Positions 52,163 to 60,969 of a DNA stretch of 64,000 nt are shown in pieces. The notes beneath the pieces were generated by a model. The model did not search any database and was not told where the DNA came from. It was given only the letters and a program-made list of their open reading frames with translations. Position numbers and translations under genes: made by a program. Location: the NCBI GenBank assembly GCA_001189495.1, contig CP012068.1, forward strand, positions 1,240,001-1,304,000. Direction: 5' to 3'. This stretch comes from Eubacterium sulci ATCC 35585 (GTDB lineage: Bacteria; Bacillota; Clostridia; Peptostreptococcales; Anaerovoracaceae). Position 1 is the first letter of the stretch; the number at the start of each line of letters is the position of its first letter.

Positions 52163-53038
52163 CTATTTCCCCCATATAAATTCAATTAGTAACTTGTCAA
52201 CTTCCTCGTTTTCGTGAAGACTACTGTGCTTTCCGCCCTTGCCTTTGATAAGCTCCTCCCTATAGGATTTTGCTCGCTCCTTTACCAAATATCTCAAGCT
52301 TTTGGATGAGATTATGCTGACAGAGCCATCTCCTCCATCCCCCCTGTCTCCAAAAATATTAAGCACATCTATCTGATTTTCTGGATAAAGATTTCTGATT
52401 TCGGTAAGTTCTTCATAGCTTTGCGTCATTATGTTCGGCTTTCCATCCTCTTTATCAAGCACGGTGTTCTCATCAAAGTCATAGCCTAGGATTCCATCAA
52501 AATGTCCCGCTATATTAACCTGCTTAACCAGCTTAGGAAGCGATTTATATCCACTGTTATCCAGTAAATAGTACATGATAGACATATTTCCCATGGAGTG
52601 GCCTACCATATTCATCTCTGTAAAGCCGTATTCGCTTTGCAGCTTCCTTACAACTGCTAAGGCATATCTTCCATCCTGACGATAATTAGGATTCTTATTG
52701 TCCTCATAGTTTACAAGTACAATTGGATTTATCGCGCCCTTTTCTATCTTGCCTTTGAGCGTAACTTTACCGGATTTATCGACCTTTGCCTCTATTACAG
52801 TATTAGTTACACCGCTTTTCACAGCAGCTCTTGCCATATGTTTTTCGGCCAAACTGCTTGAACCAAAACCATGAAAAAACAAAGTAGGACGTGTCGACTG
52901 CACGTACTTTGTTGAAGGCTCCCTGTTATATATGATTGCGCTTTCGATTCCGTAGGCAGCTGCTACGACAATAAAAATTAAACATAAAACAAGTAGTATT
53001 TTCTTTAATTTCCCTAAACGGAATTTTTTATCTTTCAT
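52163..53038 (-). CDS. DUF915 family alpha/beta hydrolase, exported or membrane-anchored
   Basis: A 291-residue protein with a basic start and one hydrophobic helix (about 12-28), which may be a signal or an anchor. The rest is an alpha/beta hydrolase: oxyanion region TLFFHGFGSS, nucleophile GHSMGN, acid in GDGSVS, and late His in HSSLHENE. The DUF915 family occurs in Firmicutes; substrate unknown. Own promoter at 53066-53094; tightly followed by the alarmone synthetase gene. Confidence 0.85.
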   Translation of the reverse strand: MKDKKFRLGKLKKILLVLCLIFIVVAAAYGIESAIIYNREPSTKYVQSTRPTLFFHGFGSSSLAEKHMARAAVKSGVTNTVIEAKVDKSGKVTLKGKIEKGAINPIVLVNYEDNKNPNYRQDGRYALAVVRKLQSEYGFTEMNMVGHSMGNMSIMYYLLDNSGYKSLPKLVKQVNIAGHFDGILGYDFDENTVLDKEDGKPNIMTQSYEELTEIRNLYPENQIDVLNIFGDRGDGGDGSVSIISSKSLRYLVKERAKSYREELIKGKGGKHSSLHENEEVDKLLIEFIWGK

Positions 53039-53065
53039 TTACTTACCTATACCTATCACACCATT

Positions 53066-53094
53066 ATTATACATAAAAATCATCTGTATGTCAG
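53066..53094 (-). promoter_or_regulatory. Predicted promoter for the DUF915 gene
   Basis: Minus strand CTGACA, 17 bases, TATAAT; eleven of twelve consensus bases. Confidence 0.7.
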
Positions 53095-53113
53095 TAATAA
53101 GCTCTACATAAAA

Positions 53114-53158
53114 CATACCCCTTTTGCTGATTTATTTAGCAAAAGGGGTATGCTTTTT
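53114..53158. terminator. Strong terminator after the flavin electron-transfer pair
   Basis: Perfect 14-base-pair stem (CATACCCCTTTTGC / GCAAAAGGGGTATG) with an 11-base loop. T-runs lie on the plus side (CTTTTTTC) and a weaker T-rich run on the minus side. It closes the minus strand operon ending at 53220. Confidence 0.8.
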
Positions 53159-53219
53159 TCTTTGTTTATATCATAGAACGATTTATCAATCGGCTAACCA
53201 CATATTCGGTCAATTTTAG

Positions 53220-53921
53220 CTACACTGCCTGCTCTGTTGCAATACGCGACTTGCGCGCCTTTAGTGCTGCCTTTCTCAGACGTAAAACTATATAGCTTCC
53301 GTATATAAGCGTGTAGATAATTATACCTGATAGATGTGCTTTCACATCTGCCGAGTACAGCACCATTATATGCACATATATTCCAATAAAGAATGGATAT
53401 GCTAGGCGTTGTACATTTTTCCACGTCTTACCTTTCATTTTGCGCCTAACAAATTTGAACGATGTGATAAAGAGAGGAACCAGCATTGCCAGAAGGCACA
53501 GTGTGATAATTGACGCTATCATCTGTCTTGTAGACATAGCCTTTGGATTTGTGAATAGCATCGTAAAATATGTAACACCGAATATCACGTTGTGGCTAAG
53601 AACAATCAAGCTACCAATGATTGATATTTCCCCACGCACGCTCATAAGCTTTCTCGACAGCTTATTGTGTTTTGTAATAGTCCCAAGAAACATAACAACC
53701 ATGAATGTAGCGGTTGAGAAAATTCCCCTGGCGAATATATTCATAAAGTATTCATTGAACCATTCCGGAAAGTTTTTGTCATATCCCATATTGAAATAGA
53801 ACACGACCATACCGCACCACACATAAATTCCTGTGTAGAACAAACCCGGATGTTTCTTTATAGCATTGGCTGAAACCATATAAAATACAGCAGTCAGCAC
53901 TATTCCGATAATTAAAGTCAC
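53220..53921 (-). CDS. Ferric reductase-like (MsrQ-type) haem membrane protein
   Basis: A 233-residue integral membrane protein with about six hydrophobic helices. The pattern RGEISIIGSLIVLSHNVIFGVTYF and, later, KTWKNVQRLAYPFFIGIYVHIMVLY matches the ferric reductase transmembrane domain, with histidines in two helices spaced as haem b ligands. It likely passes electrons across the membrane. It starts with GTG overlapping the TGA of the FMN-binding protein (GTGA), so the two are made together. The C-terminal tail is basic and cytoplasmic. Confidence 0.75.
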   Translation of the reverse strand: MTLIIGIVLTAVFYMVSANAIKKHPGLFYTGIYVWCGMVVFYFNMGYDKNFPEWFNEYFMNIFARGIFSTATFMVVMFLGTITKHNKLSRKLMSVRGEISIIGSLIVLSHNVIFGVTYFTMLFTNPKAMSTRQMIASIITLCLLAMLVPLFITSFKFVRRKMKGKTWKNVQRLAYPFFIGIYVHIMVLYSADVKAHLSGIIIYTLIYGSYIVLRLRKAALKARKSRIATEQAV

Positions 53922-56900
53922 TGTCCCATCCTTTCTTTTTCAACTGTAGCTGGAGCAGTTACCTGCTCCGCTAGCTTTTGTGCTTTTTCGTTGCCGATAT
54001 TATTAAAGTTAGCAGACTGACTGCTCTGATTTTCGATTGTAGGTGTTTCTAAATTCGCTATGGCTATAGCAGATCTATGCGAATAGTTCTCGTTTGAAAC
54101 ATTGCTCGGTTTTGTTTCGTCCTTAACAGGGTTTTTCACATCAATCATAACAGTCGCTTTACCGTTTTTCTCTATTCCATCTACAGAAAACTCAAGAACT
54201 GCCTTCGTTATGCCCTTCTTACTGAGGTCTGGCTTCTGCTTTATGCTTACATTTACAGAACCATCTGATGGTATGTTGCTGAACAGAGCTTTGTAATCAT
54301 CAAGTGTTGGCTCTTTACCATCTACAACTAGTGGTTTACTACTTAGTCTCTGTGGTGTAAACGCTATTCCGCCATCTTCATCATCATCTGCTATTCCGTC
54401 ACGGTCTTTATCTATGTAAATCCAGTACTTGTACGTTCTAACCAGCATCTTTCCGTTCTTCTTTGCCTTGAACTTCAGAGTCACTGTCTTGAACATACCT
54501 CCATCGCCGTCCCAGTTACCATCTTCTACAACTGGTGTTCCCGTGATGTTAGTTCCATCAAAGCTAAGGCCCTTTGGAAGTCCTTCAATCGTGGTCTGCA
54601 TCTCTGCATCTTTATCTAGGCTCCTAACTGTTGCTGGTTTTATCGGCTTGCGCTCAGTCCACTTTGGTCTTCCCGGTTCATCAAGATCAGTCTCAATCAC
54701 CTTGCTGTCAACCTCTACCTCAGGTAGTGCTGGCTCTCCGCCACCATCCTTAACAGGGTTCTTCACATCAATCATAACAGTTGCTTTACCTTTTTTCTCT
54801 ATTCCATCTACAGAAAACTCAAGAACTGCTCTCGTTATGCCCTTCTTACTGAGGTCTGGCTTCTGCTTTATGCTTACATTTACAGAACCATCTGACGGTA
54901 TGTTGCTGAACAGAGCTTTGTAATCATCAAGTGTTGGCTCTTTACCATCTACAACTAGCGGTTTACTACTTAGTCTCTGTGGTGTAAACGCTATTCCGCC
55001 ATCTTCATCATCATCTGCTATTCCGTCACGGTCTTTATCTATGTAAATCCAGTACTTGTATGTTCTAACCAGCATCTTTCCGTTCTTCTTTGCCTTGAAC
55101 TTCAGAGTCACTGTCTTGAACATACCTCCATCGCCATCCCAGTTACCATCCTCTACAACTGGTGTTCCCGTGATGTTAGTTCCATCAAAGCTAAGGCCCT
55201 TTGGAAGTCCTTCGATTGTGGTCTGCATCTCTGCATCTTTATCTAGGCTCCTAACTGTTGCTGGTTTTATCGGCTTGCGCTCAGTCCATTTTGGTCTTCC
55301 AGGTTCATCAAGATCAGTCTCAATCACCTTGCTGTCAACCTCTACCTCAGGTAGTGCCGGTTCTCCGCCACCATCCTTAACAGGGTTCTTCACATCAATC
55401 ATAACAGTTGCTTTACCGTTCTTTGTTATTCCATCTACAGAAAACTCAAGAACTGCTCTCGTTATACCCTTCTTACTGAGGTCTGGCTTCTGCTTTATGC
55501 TTACATTTACAGAACTATCTGACGGTATGTTGCTGAACAGAGCTTTATAATCATCAAGTGTTGGCTCTTTACCATCTACAACTAGTGGTTTACTACTTAG
55601 TCTCTGTGGTGTAAACGCTATTCCGCCATCTTCATCATCATCTGCTATTCCGTCGCGGTCTTTATCTATGTAAATCCAGTACTTGTATGTTCTAACCAGC
55701 ATCTTTCCGTTCTTCTTTGCCTTGAACTTCAGAGTCACTGTCTTGAACATACCTCCATCGCCGTCCCAGTTACCATCTTCTACAACTGGTGTTCCCGTAA
55801 TGTTAGTTCCATCAAAGCTAAGACCCTTTGGAAGTCCTTCAATCGTGGTCTGCATCTCTGCATCTTTATCTAGGCTCCTAACTGTTGCTGGTTTTATCGG
55901 CTTGCGCTCAGTCCACTTTGGTCTTCCAGGTTCATCAAGATCAGTCTCAATCACCTTACTGTCAACCTCTACCTCAGGTAGTGCCGGCTCTCCGACACCA
56001 CCGTCGCCGCTGCTGCTTCCGTTATCAACGACAAGGTCTTTATCAGCTTCTATGCCTGAAAGCTGGAATTCCACATGTATTATCTTAGGAGCATTAGGAT
56101 TTTCGTCTTTATTAAGAGTATATTTTACCTTCTTATTTACAGGTTTTTTATCAGGGGTATACTCATAGCGATGTCCACTCTTTGAAACAACGCGAAGCTT
56201 AACTGTTTCGAACTCGAACGATAAAGGAGCATCAACAATCTGTTGGTTATCAATTTTACGGATATCAGCAGGGTCTTCCTTAATATTTTTAACCTTGTAC
56301 CACTTTGAACCGTCAGCACTGTATTCCAGTCCGACAATATAATCCTTGCTATAATTTCCAACCAAAATCCTAAAGGTATCATATGAAAGTGATTCCTTAT
56401 GAACTACCTTTGCTTTGATTATCTTCTTATCAGCATATGATTTTAGATCACTTCCATTTTCGATAGCTTTGCCGTCCTCATCTGTTATGCTGAGTCCACT
56501 AGCTGCGAAATCTTTCCACTCGACTTCCTTAACAGAGCCGTCCTTCTTAACAACCTTAACCTTAAGTTCCGAGAAGTCAACGGAGTCGCCCTTGTTAACT
56601 TCTACTGTCTTGGCCTTTGGCTCAAGGATTGAGATTTCCTTTACATCAGAGTTGGTTTTGTAATCATTTGCTGACTTATTAGCAGCTTCCTTTGTCGCCG
56701 CCGAAATTCCGCTCGCACTCACGGTAGCTCCTGTCACACTGTCAAACATTTTCTTTCCGGCATAGCGTTCACCCATGTATGCCTTTACAGCACGTGACAT
56801 AATAGCTATATCTGATTCTGTATTATTCCCTGAGAATCCGCTGAGCATATCTGCATACTTATTTCCAAAAAGCTCCTTTACTTTTGCCTTTGGATTCCTA

Positions 56901-58096
56901 CTATTTCTAATAGCTTCAAAATACTCACGGTAAAGTCCCATCTTAGCGATATTCCAACGTCCGTCCTTGCCTTTTAGGAACGGAAGTAATCTCTCTGCCT
57001 TACTCCTAAACGGACCCATGTCATCACGGTAGTCAGCACCTGCTCCTACTCTTACATCGACAATCTCGCCATCCTTGACAGTTATATAAGTCTTGATTCC
57101 TCCCGGATTATTATACCCAATACCGATGCCGGTGTATTCACCGTCCTTAAGCTTGTCTTTAGGATAGTGTCTGCGAAGAGCTTCGTCTACATATGACGGT
57201 TCTCCTGTTTCAGGGTTTACAGATGGGTTCGTACCATTGCCATTTTCAGGTGTATTGCTGTTTCCACTATTATCCGGTTTATTGGCAATATTTATATCAG
57301 AAATACCAGCTTTTGACAGAGCATCTCTTACAGCGTCAATAATACCGCGACTTGAATAAGTGGCACCAGATACAGTATCTATACTACTTCCCTGCTTACC
57401 TATCATTTTGCTGATTACAGCTTTAGCACGGTTAAAGTAAGGTGCATCATCACTATATGAAAGTATTTCAACATTAACGACGTTTCCGCCTGATACAGTT
57501 ACACGAACACTAATCGGTCCATTGAAACCCTGACCGGTTCCAGCATAAACTCCATCCTTTAAGTTGGTATTTGCAATGGAAAATGTTCCTCCTGCATTAC
57601 CTCTTCTGCTATTTGCTTTGCTTACATCATTCTTTGCAATTGATATTTTTGCTTTCTGCTTAGAGCCCGCTTTATGAAGCGCATCAGCAACAGCTTTCTT
57701 TATTGCATTCGACGATATAGTCGCTCCTGAAACAGAGTCAACATCTACACTACCACTGCTTAGAATCTTATCTATGACAGCTTTTGCTTTGTTAAAATAT
57801 TCAGGTGTTTCTGTTTGAGATATAACTTTGATATCTGTCAGCTTTCCATCCTTGATGGTAATACGGACAGTAAGAGGGCCGCCGTAACCGGTTGCAGTAC
57901 CTTCGTATTCTCCATCCCTAAGATTGTCCGTTGAGACTTCTGAGCCTACAGCTTGTTCCTTGGCCTGTTCCTTTGCCTGTTGTTTAGCAATGGAGTTACG
58001 CTTCTCAACAGTCTGTACGGTTGAATACACCATAACTATCGTTACAGCTACAGCCACAATGAAAGCGATAGCTCCCTTGATACCATTTTTTTTCAT
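53918..58096 (-). CDS. Exported multi-domain FMN-binding protein with three 209-residue repeats
   Basis: A 1392-residue protein with an N-terminal membrane helix (about 8-28). Three FMN_bind domains follow, at about 58-145, 175-265 and 315-475. Each has the flavinylation motif, with SGATIS at 123, SGATYS at 243 and TGATVS at 455, so a covalent FMN on the last Ser of each is expected. Then come a bacterial Ig-like and linker region (about 485-690). Three copies of a 209-residue unit span about 700-1325. Each unit holds a He_PIG-like part (LPKGLSFDGTNITGTP), a calcium-type loop (DKDRDGIADDDEDGG) and a Rib-like part (PTLDDYKALFSNIPSD). The end lacks an LPXTG signal. It lies on the outer face of the membrane. 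No ApbE flavin transferase gene is in the window. Confidence 0.85.
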   Translation of the reverse strand: MKKNGIKGAIAFIVAVAVTIVMVYSTVQTVEKRNSIAKQQAKEQAKEQAVGSEVSTDNLRDGEYEGTATGYGGPLTVRITIKDGKLTDIKVISQTETPEYFNKAKAVIDKILSSGSVDVDSVSGATISSNAIKKAVADALHKAGSKQKAKISIAKNDVSKANSRRGNAGGTFSIANTNLKDGVYAGTGQGFNGPISVRVTVSGGNVVNVEILSYSDDAPYFNRAKAVISKMIGKQGSSIDTVSGATYSSRGIIDAVRDALSKAGISDINIANKPDNSGNSNTPENGNGTNPSVNPETGEPSYVDEALRRHYPKDKLKDGEYTGIGIGYNNPGGIKTYITVKDGEIVDVRVGAGADYRDDMGPFRSKAERLLPFLKGKDGRWNIAKMGLYREYFEAIRNSRNPKAKVKELFGNKYADMLSGFSGNNTESDIAIMSRAVKAYMGERYAGKKMFDSVTGATVSASGISAATKEAANKSANDYKTNSDVKEISILEPKAKTVEVNKGDSVDFSELKVKVVKKDGSVKEVEWKDFAASGLSITDEDGKAIENGSDLKSYADKKIIKAKVVHKESLSYDTFRILVGNYSKDYIVGLEYSADGSKWYKVKNIKEDPADIRKIDNQQIVDAPLSFEFETVKLRVVSKSGHRYEYTPDKKPVNKKVKYTLNKDENPNAPKIIHVEFQLSGIEADKDLVVDNGSSSGDGGVGEPALPEVEVDSKVIETDLDEPGRPKWTERKPIKPATVRSLDKDAEMQTTIEGLPKGLSFDGTNITGTPVVEDGNWDGDGGMFKTVTLKFKAKKNGKMLVRTYKYWIYIDKDRDGIADDDEDGGIAFTPQRLSSKPLVVDGKEPTLDDYKALFSNIPSDSSVNVSIKQKPDLSKKGITRAVLEFSVDGITKNGKATVMIDVKNPVKDGGGEPALPEVEVDSKVIETDLDEPGRPKWTERKPIKPATVRSLDKDAEMQTTIEGLPKGLSFDGTNITGTPVVEDGNWDGDGGMFKTVTLKFKAKKNGKMLVRTYKYWIYIDKDRDGIADDDEDGGIAFTPQRLSSKPLVVDGKEPTLDDYKALFSNIPSDGSVNVSIKQKPDLSKKGITRAVLEFSVDGIEKKGKATVMIDVKNPVKDGGGEPALPEVEVDSKVIETDLDEPGRPKWTERKPIKPATVRSLDKDAEMQTTIEGLPKGLSFDGTNITGTPVVEDGNWDGDGGMFKTVTLKFKAKKNGKMLVRTYKYWIYIDKDRDGIADDDEDGGIAFTPQRLSSKPLVVDGKEPTLDDYKALFSNIPSDGSVNVSIKQKPDLSKKGITKAVLEFSVDGIEKNGKATVMIDVKNPVKDETKPSNVSNENYSHRSAIAIANLETPTIENQSSQSANFNNIGNEKAQKLAEQVTAPATVEKERMGQ
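54119..55999 (-). repeat. Three tandem 627-base repeats
   Basis: Copies at about 54119-54745, 54746-55372 and 55373-55999, with exact 627-base spacing measured at a shared mark (54721, 55348, 55975). Copies are nearly identical at DNA level, with scattered single-base changes, so they are recent duplications or kept alike by gene conversion. All in frame in the FMN-binding protein gene. Confidence 0.95.
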
Positions 58097-58154
58097 TATT
58101 CCTCCTGCTCCTTATCATGTGTATTTTATTTTTTTATGTAATTTAGAGGCATTT

Positions 58155-58185
58155 AAAAAGAGTTAGTTTCTACAAACTAACTCTT
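58155..58185 (-). terminator. Hairpin with U-run upstream of the FMN-binding protein gene
   Basis: Perfect 12-base-pair stem (AAGAGTTAGTTT / AAACTAACTCTT), followed by TTTTT on the minus strand. It either ends the hydrolase transcript (58331) or attenuates the FMN-binding gene 60 bases downstream. A TATAAT lies at about 58230-58245 on the minus strand, without a clear -35. Confidence 0.75.
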
Positions 58186-58330
58186 AACTATTGTACAAGA
58201 ACACTTGCAAATGTGCAATGATTTTTGAACTGATATTATACTTTTTTTGTAAAGTTTAAATTATGCACTGCAAAGATTCTTTTTTGATGCAATAGATTGT
58301 TCTATCATGCATAGCTTCTTTCATGCATAG

Positions 58331-59179
58331 CTATTCAAGAACAAAATCTCTGATTGTCTCAATGACCTTTGATCCATCTGCCTCAGGACCGCCGTTATGG
58401 ATTTCATGATAGTAGCCATCCCACTCTGTGTATGTGAAGTTAGCAGCATTTTCGTTTTGCCTAGCAATTTCTCTTGCACCTTCTACTGCACAGATTTTAT
58501 CTGCGCTTCCGTGCATCAAAAGCGTAGGCTTAGCATCAGCCCTTCCATTTGACTCATGAGTTCCATCAAAAAGAGCATTTCCTATATCAAAGCCATCGAC
58601 TGCGCACTGCATAGTGATAAATGGATGTACTAGTGGATCTGTATCATAAGACTTAACAATCTCTATATTTCCTAGATCACTTGCACTACAGCCAGATGAA
58701 ATTGCCTTCTTAGGCATGAGTTTTGCTCCAGCTTTGACAACGACATATAGCGGCTTTGGAATTGGCTTAACAAGCTTAACCCAAGGTGCTGAAATAATGT
58801 ATTTGCAAGGAAGCTCATTCTTTGCTCCCCTGTTTCTATAGTCTAGACAGATATTTCCGCCCATGCTATGTCCATAGAGAACTATATCAACACCTGGATA
58901 CCTCTCAGATGCGAAATCTAGCATAGCTGTCACAACATCAAGTACATATGCCCTAGGTGCTGCGTGCCCACGATTTCCTTCAGATAGTCCATGTCCAGGA
59001 AGATCGACACCGATTACAGCAATGCCCGCCTCGTTTAGGATCTTTGCCATCCTATCATATCTCCCAACATATTCACCTATTCCGTGAATTATGCACATCA
59101 CTTTACTTGGATTTTCAACATCCCATGTGTATGCAACAGTCTTTGTCTTAGTACTTTTCAACACTATATTATCGTACAT
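58331..59179 (-). CDS. Alpha/beta hydrolase, monoacylglycerol lipase-like
   Basis: A 282-residue cytoplasmic serine hydrolase. Marks are the oxyanion segment CIIHGIGEYVGRYDRMAK, DLPGHGLSEGNRGH, nucleophile GHSMGGN, acid region LLMHGSADKICA and the late YYHEIHNG catalytic His. The pattern is that of lysophospholipase/monoacylglycerol lipase enzymes (PldB type). No signal peptide. Likely role is turnover of glycerolipids or a related ester; substrate not certain. Confidence 0.88.
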   Translation of the reverse strand: MYDNIVLKSTKTKTVAYTWDVENPSKVMCIIHGIGEYVGRYDRMAKILNEAGIAVIGVDLPGHGLSEGNRGHAAPRAYVLDVVTAMLDFASERYPGVDIVLYGHSMGGNICLDYRNRGAKNELPCKYIISAPWVKLVKPIPKPLYVVVKAGAKLMPKKAISSGCSASDLGNIEIVKSYDTDPLVHPFITMQCAVDGFDIGNALFDGTHESNGRADAKPTLLMHGSADKICAVEGAREIARQNENAANFTYTEWDGYYHEIHNGGPEADGSKVIETIRDFVLE

Positions 59180-59312
59180 GTCTAGCTTCCTTTCTATTCC
59201 ATTTAGATATCAAAATATCCCAAAGATATTTTATCACATTTTCCTTGCTATAATTTCTTCCCCAAACTATACTTGCCATTAGGCTAAACCGAAAAACAAA
59301 AGGGGGTATTTT

Positions 59313-59426
59313 ATGAACTTTCAGTGCTCATTATGCGGAAACATCTTTCACAACATAACCTTTAGGGGCGGTTATATATGCGAAGACTGTTTGAGCTATA
59401 TTAAATCCGAAGCTGATAGTATCTAG
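59313..59426 (+). CDS. 37-residue zinc-ribbon protein, Gin/CsfB-like
   Basis: A tiny open frame on the plus strand, with GGGGG seven bases before the ATG. The product has two CxxC pairs (CSLC at 5-8, CEDC at 23-26) in the pattern C-S-L-C-G-N ... G-Y-I-C-E-D-C. This resembles the Gin (CsfB) anti-sigma-G family of spore formers (CxxC, about 15 residues, FIC..C, then a short helix). It could equally be an unrelated zinc knuckle. A terminator follows at 59498-59523. Confidence 0.6.
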   Translation: MNFQCSLCGNIFHNITFRGGYICEDCLSYIKSEADSI

Positions 59427-59497
59427 CTGCTTCCATTACTTTAAAACTACTAAATTAGACAATCTTAATTAAATCGAATTCACCTAGGTTAAGCCAT

Positions 59498-59523
59498 GGG
59501 GAGATATTCTCCCCTCTATTTTA
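59498..59523. terminator. Terminator between the small zinc-ribbon gene and rluD
   Basis: Perfect stem GGGGAGA / TCTCCCC with a TAT loop followed by TCTATTTTA on the plus strand; it touches the rluD stop. Confidence 0.65.
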
Positions 59524-60463
59524 GTCCCGCAAGTCTCTTAGCTTTTTCTACAGCCTTTGTGAAGTATTCTGGCGGCTCACTATCAAAGCTTATGGTTTTA
59601 CCAGTCCTTGGATGAATGAATTCTAGGTGCGCGGCATGAAGGATTTGTCCGTCTGCACCGAATCTATCCTTCTTTGACCCGTAGAGCGTATCTCCAACAA
59701 GTGGATGACCTATGCTTGTGAGATGAACTCTTATCTGGTGAGTTCTGCCAGTCTCTAGTATAGCCTTTATCAAAACTATATTTCCAAAGCGTTCCATAAC
59801 CTCGTATCTAGTCAGTGCCCTCTTTGGGTTCTCCCCGTCTATTGCACGTCTCAATCTATTTTTGCTGTCTCTCCCTATAGGTCTATCTATCTCACCGCTA
59901 TCGTCAGGAAAATTATTATATACTAGAGCGTAATACCATCTTTTGATGCTATGCTCACTAAACTGCTCTTTAAGTGAATCAAAGGCAAGCTTTGATTTTG
60001 CTACAACTAGTATTCCGCTGGTATCCTTGTCTATTCTATGAACTATGCCTGGTCTATCAGTTTCTCCTAGTGCCCTTAGATTTTCACCCACATGATATAA
60101 AAGTGCATTTACTAGGGTACCGCTATAATTGCCAGCACCGGGATGTACAACCATCCCCCTAGGCTTATCTATTACTATGATATCTTCATCTTCATAAACA
60201 ATATCAAGTTCTATATTCTCTGCCTCTGGGATATACTCACCCTCTACAGATATTGTCACTTCAATGCTATCGCCTGTCTTTAGCTTATATTTTTTCTCCT
60301 CACAGATAGTTGAATTTACGAGAACTTCTTGCTTACTAAATAGCTTTTGAATCTGGCTTCTTGAAAGCTCCTCTATCTTGCTTCCAAGGTAGGCATCTAT
60401 TCTTTTTCCGGCATCGGATGACTCTATAGAAAAGCTATACTTTGTTACCTTTGCTTCGCTCAT
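59516..60463 (-). CDS. rluD: Ribosomal large subunit pseudouridine synthase (RluD family)
   Basis: Isomerises uridines in 23S rRNA. The 315-residue protein has an S4 RNA-binding domain (about 15-85, RIDAYLGSKIEELSRSQIQKL) and the catalytic region GIVHRIDKDTSGILVVAKS with the active Asp, followed by EFIHPRTGKTISFDSEPPEYF at the end. Exact target uridines cannot be told from sequence. It follows lspA by one base, the normal Firmicute arrangement. Confidence 0.94.
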   Translation of the reverse strand: MSEAKVTKYSFSIESSDAGKRIDAYLGSKIEELSRSQIQKLFSKQEVLVNSTICEEKKYKLKTGDSIEVTISVEGEYIPEAENIELDIVYEDEDIIVIDKPRGMVVHPGAGNYSGTLVNALLYHVGENLRALGETDRPGIVHRIDKDTSGILVVAKSKLAFDSLKEQFSEHSIKRWYYALVYNNFPDDSGEIDRPIGRDSKNRLRRAIDGENPKRALTRYEVMERFGNIVLIKAILETGRTHQIRVHLTSIGHPLVGDTLYGSKKDRFGADGQILHAAHLEFIHPRTGKTISFDSEPPEYFTKAVEKAKRLAGLK

Positions 60464-60928
60464 CTATTCTACCTCTTTCTCTGACTTGTCATCTTTCATA
60501 AAGAAAAGAACATAGATAATCAAAATTCCGCAGCCTAGGCAAACAGCAATATCCGCTATATTGAAAACTGGTGGAAATATTGAAAAGCTAAGCATATCAG
60601 TTACATAACCAAGAAGGAATCTATCTATCAAGTTTCCTATTCCGCCAGCAATAATGCAAAGCAACGCAACTTTAAACATAGCTCCCTCAGATTTCATTTT
60701 GCGTAAAAAAAATGCAGCTCCGATGATTGCTATAATGGATACGGCAATTAGGAACGCCTGCTTTCCCGCAAATGAACTGAATGCAGCGCCATCGTTTTGA
60801 ATATATCTGAGTTCGAAAAAGTCGCCTATTACACTCACCGACTCGTTCACACTAAAAAGACTTCTAATCGCATACTTGCTAAGCTGGTCGCAAGTCACAA
60901 TCGCAATTACAAGTAAAATTCCCCACAT
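60464..60928 (-). CDS. lspA: Lipoprotein signal peptidase (signal peptidase II)
   Basis: Aspartic protease in the membrane that cuts prolipoprotein signal peptides. The 154-residue protein has four membrane helices, DQLSKYAI near the start, NDGAAFSSF, and the catalytic aspartates in GGIGNLIDRF and FNIADIAVCLG. Presence implies lipoproteins in this cell. Confidence 0.96.
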   Translation of the reverse strand: MWGILLVIAIVTCDQLSKYAIRSLFSVNESVSVIGDFFELRYIQNDGAAFSSFAGKQAFLIAVSIIAIIGAAFFLRKMKSEGAMFKVALLCIIAGGIGNLIDRFLLGYVTDMLSFSIFPPVFNIADIAVCLGCGILIIYVLFFMKDDKSEKEVE

Positions 60929-60937
60929 AATAAATTA

Positions 60938-60955
60938 CGGGGCAAAATTGCCCCG
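60938..60955 (-). other. Short hairpin between divIVA and lspA
   Basis: CGGGGCA / TGCCCCG stem with a four-base AT loop. The minus strand runs on into TAATTTATT; weak terminator or attenuator inside the operon. Confidence 0.4.
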
Positions 60956-60969
60956 CCTCCATCCTTAGT

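Noticed and set aside
54119-55999. Repeat cluster as a CRISPR or IS array
   Set aside because: Units are 627 bases, coding, in frame and contiguous, without spacers or transposase.
54429-56168. Long open frames (164, 164 and 161 codons) on the plus strand inside the 1392-residue gene
   Set aside because: They are antisense shadows of the three repeats, lack ribosome sites and repeat because the coding strand repeats.
58306-58332. Direct repeat CATGCATAGCT at the end of the hydrolase gene
   Set aside because: Two 11-base copies 16 bases apart near the stop codon look like a small local duplication; no promoter or mobile element relates to it.
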